A DNA stretch of 64,000 nt from Caulobacter sp. (GTDB lineage: Bacteria; Pseudomonadota; Alphaproteobacteria; Caulobacterales; Caulobacteraceae): positions 1 to 64,000 of the forward strand of contig JAUXVF010000016.1 of NCBI GenBank assembly GCA_030680355.1, given 5' to 3'. Below the pieces are notes generated by a model. The model had not been told where the DNA came from. It searched no databases and was given only the letters and a program-made list of their open reading frames with translations. Below, in pieces: positions 59,977 through 64,000 of the stretch (the first letter of the stretch is position 1; each line of letters opens with the position of its first letter). Made by a program: the position numbers and the translations under genes.

Positions 59977-60440
59977 TCGGCCGCACCTGTCAGACGGACG
60001 CGCTGGGCGGCGCGCAGTTCGGCCAGACCCTGACGGGCGGTGTCGCGGGCGGCGGCGCGGTGGGCCTGGAAGGCGTCACGGGTCCAGATCTGGAAACGGT
60101 CGCCCATGCCGACCACCGACACCCAGTCGGTCAGGCCGAACATGTCGCAGAGGCCCGGCGGCAGGGTGATGCGGCCGGCGTCATCGAAAGAGAGCCTGGC
60201 CATGCCGCCAAAGACGCTGGTCTCCAGCGCCGAGCGCAGAGGGTCGCCGAAGGGCAGCTCCTCGATCAGGCCGGCGTAACGGTCGAACAACGCCTTGCCG
60301 CCACCTTCGAGACAATCGGATTCAATGGAGGGAAAACAGAAGACGCCCTCGAAAGGCTCGCCCACCGCCGCGCGGAACTCATGCGGCACAACGATGCGCC
60401 GCTTGCCGTCCACCTGCTTCTCAAAGGTCGAGAGGAACAC
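59973..60440 (-). CDS. mraZ: Transcriptional regulator MraZ
   Basis: A 155-residue DNA-binding protein with two AbrB-like half domains ([20 protein letters not shown] and [20 protein letters not shown]). It forms a ring and regulates its own operon by binding TGGGN repeats. GTG 60440 is the start. It heads the dcw cluster, and three matching boxes lie 51-76 bases upstream. Confidence 0.95.
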   Translation of the reverse strand: MFLSTFEKQVDGKRRIVVPHEFRAAVGEPFEGVFCFPSIESDCLEGGGKALFDRYAGLIEELPFGDPLRSALETSVFGGMARLSFDDAGRITLPPGLCDMFGLTDWVSVVGMGDRFQIWTRDAFQAHRAAARDTARQGLAELRAAQRVRLTGAAE

Positions 60441-60490
60441 CGCGCCCAGCCCCTGGCCCGACGTCGCCCACCCCGTATGGCGACAGCAAC

Positions 60491-60536
60491 TGGGTTAACA
60501 TGGGACAAAATGGGACGCAACAACACCGAAGGTCAA
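60491..60536 (-). promoter_or_regulatory. dcw promoter region with three MraZ boxes
   Basis: TGGGT, TGGGA and TGGGA start at 60491, 60501 and 60511 on the plus strand. They are each separated by 5 bases, the spacing known for MraZ operators (TGGGN repeats 5 bases apart). On the minus strand a TTGACC at 60536-60531 could be a -35 element, which would put the -10 region inside the MraZ boxes and allow repression by occlusion. The -10 sequence is weak and was not fixed. Confidence 0.75.
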
Positions 60537-60596
60537 ATCTTCATGAAAACAACTATGTCAGAGCCCCTGTCGGCTGGCGCCCATGAACAATCCACA

Positions 60597-60611
60597 GAAC
60601 ATACATGGAAC
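60597..60611 (-). promoter_or_regulatory. LexA-type SOS box upstream of mraZ
   Basis: GAAC-ATACATG-GAAC on the plus strand reads GTTC-N7-GTTC on the minus strand, the LexA operator of alphaproteobacteria. It lies between rnpB and mraZ, about 155 bases upstream of the mraZ start, with no other gene downstream on the minus strand. A third GTTC follows at a spacing of 8. The match is perfect, but occupation is inferred. Confidence 0.6.
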
Positions 60612-60677
60612 TTTTAAGTATTGCCGGTCGCCGAGCGGTGGTGGCGGCGGGCCGGCCCGCGAAACAGGGGATAAGTG

Positions 60678-61080
60678 GATCAGACGGCCTGTAAGCCGGG
60701 TTCTGTGCCAACGCCCTTGCGGGCGCGCGACGATCATTCCTCTGGACCGCCCCTCGCGGGACGGTTCTCGCGACCAACCCGGACGCCTCAGGCCGGAAAC
60801 GGCCCTGCCCCGCACGATCCCCGAGAGGACGTACAGGACGCGGAATCCCTATTCGGTCTTGCTCCAGGCGGGGCTTGCCATGCCGTCCGTGTCGCCACGT
60901 CCGCGGTGGGCTCTTACCCCACCCTTTCACCCTTCCCGCCGCCGAAGCGGAGGAGGTTTGCTTTCTGTGGCGCTATCCCTCGGGTCACCCCGGGCGGGCG
61001 TTACCCGCCGCCTTGTTTCCGTGGAGCCCGGACTTTCCTCGACCCTCTTGCGAGGACCGCGACCGCCCGGCCGTCTGATC
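60678..61080 (-). ncRNA. rnpB: RNase P RNA (class A)
   Basis: A structured RNA of about 403 bases that is the catalytic part of RNase P and matures tRNA 5' ends. Helix P1 is closed by GGCCGTCTGATC at one end (60689-60678 on the minus strand) and GATCAGACGGCC at the other (61080-61069). Conserved segments on the minus strand are GAGGAAAGTCCGGGCTCC near the 5' end and CAGAACCCGGCTTACAGG near the 3' end. A promoter with TTGACC (61117-61112) and CACATA (61094-61089), spaced 17, starts close to position 61081. Confidence 0.95.
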
Positions 61081-61088
61081 CGGGGCGG

Positions 61089-61117
61089 TATGTGGGGTAA
61101 GGCGGGGGTGGGGTCAA
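61089..61117 (-). promoter_or_regulatory. rnpB promoter
   Basis: On the minus strand TTGACC (-35) and CACATA (-10) are 17 bases apart, and the -10 is 8 bases from the predicted 5' end of rnpB at 61080. The -10 is far from consensus, which is common in GC-rich alphaproteobacteria. Confidence 0.55.
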
Positions 61118-61130
61118 TGATGCTGCGTGG

Positions 61131-61212
61131 TTCGACACGCGCCCTCGGCGCTGCTCACCATGACGTGCAGTGAGCTGTGTCATCCTGAGCAGCCGCGAAG
61201 CGGCGTGTCGAA
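61131..61212. repeat. Imperfect palindromic repeat between ampD-like gene and rnpB
   Basis: Arms 61131-61164 and 61179-61212 are inverse copies, 27 of 34 bases matching, with a 14-base spacer. Ends are TTCGACACGC and GCGTGTCGAA. It lies 11 bases after the amidase stop and ahead of the rnpB promoter and may end the amidase transcript. The TCATCCTGAGC...GTCGAAGGA type is a dispersed repeat in alphaproteobacteria. Confidence 0.7.
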
Positions 61213-61223
61213 GGACGCAAGAT

Positions 61224-61949
61224 CTATCCGCTCGCCCGCAACACCGCCATCAGCCGGGCCCGCGTCAGGCCGTCGGCGACGCCATCGAAGCGGCTCTGGA
61301 CCCAGTGGCGCTGGAAGGCGGTGACGACGTCGCGGGTGGCCGCATCGAACTGGCCGGACGGCGGGCAGTTGTAGCCCAGACGGGTCAGACCGGCCTGCAG
61401 GGCGAAGACGCCGAGGCCCTCGTCGCCCTCGGCCAGGGCGGCGCCGGGCGCCGGCTCGGCTTCGGCCCAGAGGCCGTGGCCGGCCTCCGCCAGCTGTCGC
61501 CAGGGAAACAGTTCGCCCGGATCCTGCTTGCGGCCCGGAGCGACGTCAGCGTGGCCGAGAATGCGGGCGTCGTCGATGGTCCAGCGGGTGCGGATGTCGC
61601 CGACCAGGGCGATCACCGCCGCCATCTGGGCCTCGGGAAAGGCGCGGTAGCCGAACTCGTGGCCGGGATTGACGATCTCGATGCCGATCGAGGCGTGGTT
61701 GACGCCCTCCTCGCCCTTCCAGAACGAACGGCCGGCGTGCCAGGCGCGGCGCTCCTCGTCGACCAGCCGGAAGAGGCGGCCGTCCTCCTCGACCAGATAG
61801 TGGGAGGAGACGCGGGCCTCCGGCTCGCGCAGCCGGGCCAGGGCGGCCTCGCCCGAGGTCATGCCGGTGTAGTGGAGCACCAGCATGTCCGGGATCTTGG
61901 AGCGGACGTCGAAATTGGGCGATGGCGCTTCGGTGATTTCCAGGGTCAT
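61224..61949 (-). CDS. ampD: N-acetylmuramoyl-L-alanine amidase (AmpD/AmiD type) with PG-binding domain
   Basis: A 241-residue amidase_2 enzyme that cuts the bond between MurNAc (or anhydro-MurNAc) and L-Ala in wall fragments. MLVLHYTGMTSGEAA holds the first zinc His, IGIEIVNPGHEFG follows, and GHADVAPGRKQDPG holds the other ligands. The C-terminal part (about 178-240) is a peptidoglycan-binding fold (RLGYNCPPSGQFDAATRDVV). No signal peptide, so a cytoplasmic recycling role is likelier than AmiD; the name is provisional. Its ATG overlaps the stop of the EamA gene. Confidence 0.87.
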   Translation of the reverse strand: MTLEITEAPSPNFDVRSKIPDMLVLHYTGMTSGEAALARLREPEARVSSHYLVEEDGRLFRLVDEERRAWHAGRSFWKGEEGVNHASIGIEIVNPGHEFGYRAFPEAQMAAVIALVGDIRTRWTIDDARILGHADVAPGRKQDPGELFPWRQLAEAGHGLWAEAEPAPGAALAEGDEGLGVFALQAGLTRLGYNCPPSGQFDAATRDVVTAFQRHWVQSRFDGVADGLTRARLMAVLRASG

Positions 61950-62839
61950 TGCGCTCGGTTTCGCATCAGCAGCAGCAGGGGCATCACGCGGTTGGGCCGG
62001 AGCGCCACGATCAGCACGCCCAGCAGCGCCAGAGTCGCGCCGGTCGCCATTCTGCCATCGAAATGGTCATGGGTGACAAGCACGCCCATGATGATCGTGA
62101 ACAGCGGCGTCAGCAGGGTCAGGGGCGAGATCAGCGTCGCCTCGTATTTCTGGATCAAGCCGTAGTAGGCGGTGTGGGCGAAGATCGAGATGACGATCGC
62201 CGAGAACAGCACCGCGACGACGAAGGGCCAGCCGACGGCCATGGCGGCGGCGATCTGGCCATGCTCGGTGAAGACGCTGAGGCCGAGCAGCGGCAGAGCT
62301 GACGTCGCGCCGACCCAGGCCTGGAACTGCAGGGGTTTGACGCCTTCCATCTGTTTCATCATCACCGCGCCGAGCGAGCCGGCCAGGGCCGCGGCGGCGA
62401 CCAGCCACAGTCCCGTCGACATGGCCATGCCCTCGGGACGCCACATCACCGTCACCGCCCCGGCCAGGGTCAGGGCCATGCCGATGCCCCGCCGCCAGCG
62501 CACCTTCTCGCCCAGCATCAGCATCGACAGCACGGTGGTCATCGGCACGCCCAGCTGGATGACGATCGAGGCCGCCGACGGGCTGGCCGTCTTCAGGGCC
62601 ATGAACATCAGCGCGAAATTGGCCCCGCCGATCAGCTGGCAGACCACGATCATGCGCCAGATCGGTTTGGGCGCCGGCAACAGCCAGGGCAGCATGCACA
62701 GCATCACCACCATGAACCGCGCGCCGGCGTAGAACAGCGGCGGCACGCCCCACTGGGCGACCACGATCTTGCTGATGATGGTGTTGAGCGCCCAGAAGAA
62801 GCACATCAGGACGAGCAGGGCGAAGTCGCGCAGGGTCAT
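61946..62839 (-). CDS. EamA/DMT-family transporter
   Basis: A 297-residue membrane protein with about ten helices and two EamA domains (ALNTIISKIVVAQWGVPPLF at the start; PLTLLTPLFTIIMGVLV in the second half). Substrate unknown; some relatives export amino acids or other metabolites. It overlaps the downstream amidase gene by 4 bases. It differs from the EamA protein at 8373. Confidence 0.88.
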   Translation of the reverse strand: MTLRDFALLVLMCFFWALNTIISKIVVAQWGVPPLFYAGARFMVVMLCMLPWLLPAPKPIWRMIVVCQLIGGANFALMFMALKTASPSAASIVIQLGVPMTTVLSMLMLGEKVRWRRGIGMALTLAGAVTVMWRPEGMAMSTGLWLVAAAALAGSLGAVMMKQMEGVKPLQFQAWVGATSALPLLGLSVFTEHGQIAAAMAVGWPFVVAVLFSAIVISIFAHTAYYGLIQKYEATLISPLTLLTPLFTIIMGVLVTHDHFDGRMATGATLALLGVLIVALRPNRVMPLLLLMRNRAQ

Positions 62840-62952
62840 GGCCCCGACCTCTAGGCCGCTTTCGCAAGGGAACGCGAGCCCTCAGATCGCCGCGGCGTCG
62901 CCTACCGTGACATATCCGGTTCGCTGAACACGTTTGCCCAACCCAAAATGGG

Positions 62953-63438
62953 TCAGACGGCGGCTTCGCCGTCAAGTTTGCGGCAGCTGTCGGCGAAGGC
63001 GCGGCGCATGGCCTGTGGCGGCGCGTCGACCGGGCCGAAACTCTGGGCGCCATAGCTGGCGGCGATGGGCTTGCCGCTCTCGATCATGGCCATCAGCCCC
63101 GCCTCGACCGGACCGGTCGCCCGAACCAGGGCGCCATGCTCGTTCTCGGCCGCGATGGCGACCAGGGCGAAAGCCTCGTCGCCGGCCCCGATGGTCAGCC
63201 GCTCCTCGCTGCCGATCGGCTTGAAGGCGGTGACCGAGACCCTGAAGCCGCCGCCGCGGGCGCAGACCAGCCGCAGCGGCGGATTGGCCGGCGCCGTCGG
63301 ATCGACGAGCCAGGCCATCTCGACGCTGTTCTTGCCGATGGCGAACGCCCAGTTGGACGCCGCCTCCGGAACCGGGGCCGGCTGACCGCAGGCCGACAGC
63401 GACAGCGTGGTCGCCAGCAGGGCGAGGGCGCGGCGCAT
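62953..63438 (-). CDS. Hypothetical lipoprotein
   Basis: About 161 residues. The signal RRALALLATTLSLSAC ends in a lipobox (LSAC/GQ). The mature part is beta-rich with no family that I recognise (RLVCARGGGFRVSVTAF). The ATG at 63438 shares a base with the stop of the crotonase gene (TGATG), so the two are translationally coupled. The 113 bases to the EamA gene hold no evident element. Confidence 0.65.
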   Translation of the reverse strand: MRRALALLATTLSLSACGQPAPVPEAASNWAFAIGKNSVEMAWLVDPTAPANPPLRLVCARGGGFRVSVTAFKPIGSEERLTIGAGDEAFALVAIAAENEHGALVRATGPVEAGLMAMIESGKPIAASYGAQSFGPVDAPPQAMRRAFADSCRKLDGEAAV

Positions 63439-64000
63439 CAACGGCCCTTGAAGTCGGCCGGGCGTTTCTCGAGCAGGGCTTCGACGCCTTCCATATGGTC
63501 TTCGGTCAGATGGCAGATGGCCTGGGCCGCGGCGCTCATCTCCATCAGGGCGTCGTAGCTGGTGGTCTGACCCTGCTTGAGCAGCGATTTGGTGAGGCGC
63601 AGGGCGTGGGGCGGCTGCTGGGCGATCTTCTCGGCCGTGGCCATGGCCGCGCCCATCAGTTCGTCAGCGGGCACGACCCGGCTGACCAGGCCCCAGTCGC
63701 AGGCGGTCTTCGCGTCAATGACATCGCCGGTGAACAGCAGTTCAGCGGCGCGGCTCATGCCGATGGTGCGCGGCAGCAGCCAGGCGCCGCCATCGCCGGG
63801 GACCAGGCCGAGCTTGAGGAAGGTGACGCCCAGCTTGGCCGTGTCGGCGGCGATGCGGATGTCGGTCATACAGGCGACGTCACAGCCCAGGCCGATGGCC
63901 GCGCCGTTGACGGCGGCGATGGACGGGACCTCGAGGCCGTAGATCGAGCGGACGATGCGATGGATGTTGTTGCGGTAGTTCTCACGAATGCCGACGCCGC
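63438..64000 (-). CDS. Enoyl-CoA hydratase/isomerase family protein (5' end outside window)
   Basis: A crotonase-fold protein whose N-terminus lies beyond base 64000. The visible part has AAIGLGCDVACMTDIRIAAD (oxyanion-hole region) and GLVPGDGGAWLLPRTIG, containing the usual second active-site loop. LTKSLLKQGQ and HMEGVEALLEKRPADFKG are typical of the C-terminal trimerisation helices. It likely hydrates enoyl-CoA in fatty-acid or amino-acid degradation; the exact substrate is not readable. The lipoprotein gene follows directly. Confidence 0.9.
   Translation of the reverse strand, partial: GVGIRENYRNNIHRIVRSIYGLEVPSIAAVNGAAIGLGCDVACMTDIRIAADTAKLGVTFLKLGLVPGDGGAWLLPRTIGMSRAAELLFTGDVIDAKTACDWGLVSRVVPADELMGAAMATAEKIAQQPPHALRLTKSLLKQGQTTSYDALMEMSAAAQAICHLTEDHMEGVEALLEKRPADFKGR

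Noticed and set aside
60553..60606. A 17-residue minus-strand frame (MYVLWIVHGRQPTGALT) starting within the LexA box, considered as a SidA-like SOS division inhibitor
   Set aside because: Its start codon lies inside the operator, it has no ribosome-binding site, and it lacks a clear membrane helix such as SidA has.
60543..60617. A 24-residue plus-strand frame (MKTTMSEPLSAGAHEQSTEH...) crossing the LexA box
   Set aside because: No ribosome-binding site and no similarity known to me; it lies between two minus-strand transcripts.
60678..61080. Several open frames of 60-140 codons across the rnpB locus
   Set aside because: They overlap a structured RNA with conserved RNase P elements on the minus strand and have no protein similarity.

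Overview
The window comes from a high-GC alphaproteobacterium of the order Caulobacterales, most likely family Caulobacteraceae (Phenylobacterium or a close relative; the genus is inference). The reasons are a Caulobacter-like mreB-mreC-mreD-mrdA-rodA operon close to leuA, an FtsZ with a long linker ending in an [15 protein letters not shown] tail, a canonical CtrA box (TTAA-N7-TTAAC) plus CcrM-type GANTC sites in the ftsZ promoter region, an alphaproteobacterial LexA box (GTTC-N7-GTTC on one strand), and typical alphaproteobacterial small families (DUF3297, DUF4169, RHH_4). No tRNA, rRNA, CRISPR array, insertion sequence or prophage was seen. Coding density is very high and no gene-free stretch exceeds 300 bases.

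Layout. 1-2222: the 3' part of a hybrid histidine kinase carrying PAS, HisKA, HATPase, REC and HPt modules. 2261-8195 (minus): the elongasome operon mreB, mreC, mreD, mrdA (PBP2), rodA. 8373-11572 (minus): a leucine-rich leader peptide, leuA, a small methyltransferase and an EamA transporter. 11668-13614: an exported alkylsulfatase. 13698-17182 (minus): a tight five-gene unit with an outer-membrane-like protein, an FMN-binding protein, ApbE, a four-helix membrane protein with paired histidines, and a VTT-domain protein; this looks like an extracytoplasmic flavin-based redox module. 17335-18982 (plus): aspartate aminotransferase and a DUF695 protein. 19099-22842 (minus): secreted proteins of unknown function, a class A beta-lactamase relative and DUF3297. 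23027-24293 (plus): three translationally coupled genes (DUF6807, DUF4169, RHH). 24313-32436: coq4, a small membrane protein, uvrD, prmA, a small membrane protein, a Tat-type beta-carbonic anhydrase, an M24 aminopeptidase P and a membrane protein.

32562-60440 is one long minus-strand block. Read in the direction of transcription it is mraZ, rsmH, ftsL, ftsI, murE, murF, mraY, murD, ftsW, murG, murC, murB, an unknown membrane protein, an M28 peptidase, ddl, ftsQ, ftsA, ftsZ, lpxC, bamD, recN, a small secreted protein and ligA. This is the division and cell wall (dcw) cluster followed by outer-membrane assembly and DNA repair genes. It makes the m-DAP pentapeptide precursor (murC-F, ddl), the lipid intermediates (mraY, murG), and the divisome (ftsL, I, W, Q, A, Z). 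Upstream of mraZ lie three MraZ boxes at exact 10-base spacing and a LexA-type box. A palindromic repeat sits inside the cluster between murC and murB. 60678-61080 is rnpB (RNase P RNA). 61224-64000 (minus): an AmpD-like amidase, an EamA transporter, a lipoprotein and a crotonase cut by the window end.

The most notable items are the leucine leader peptide, the ApbE/FMN redox operon, the LexA box upstream of the dcw cluster, the repeat that supplies the murB ribosome-binding site, and the two non-canonical genes inside the dcw cluster.
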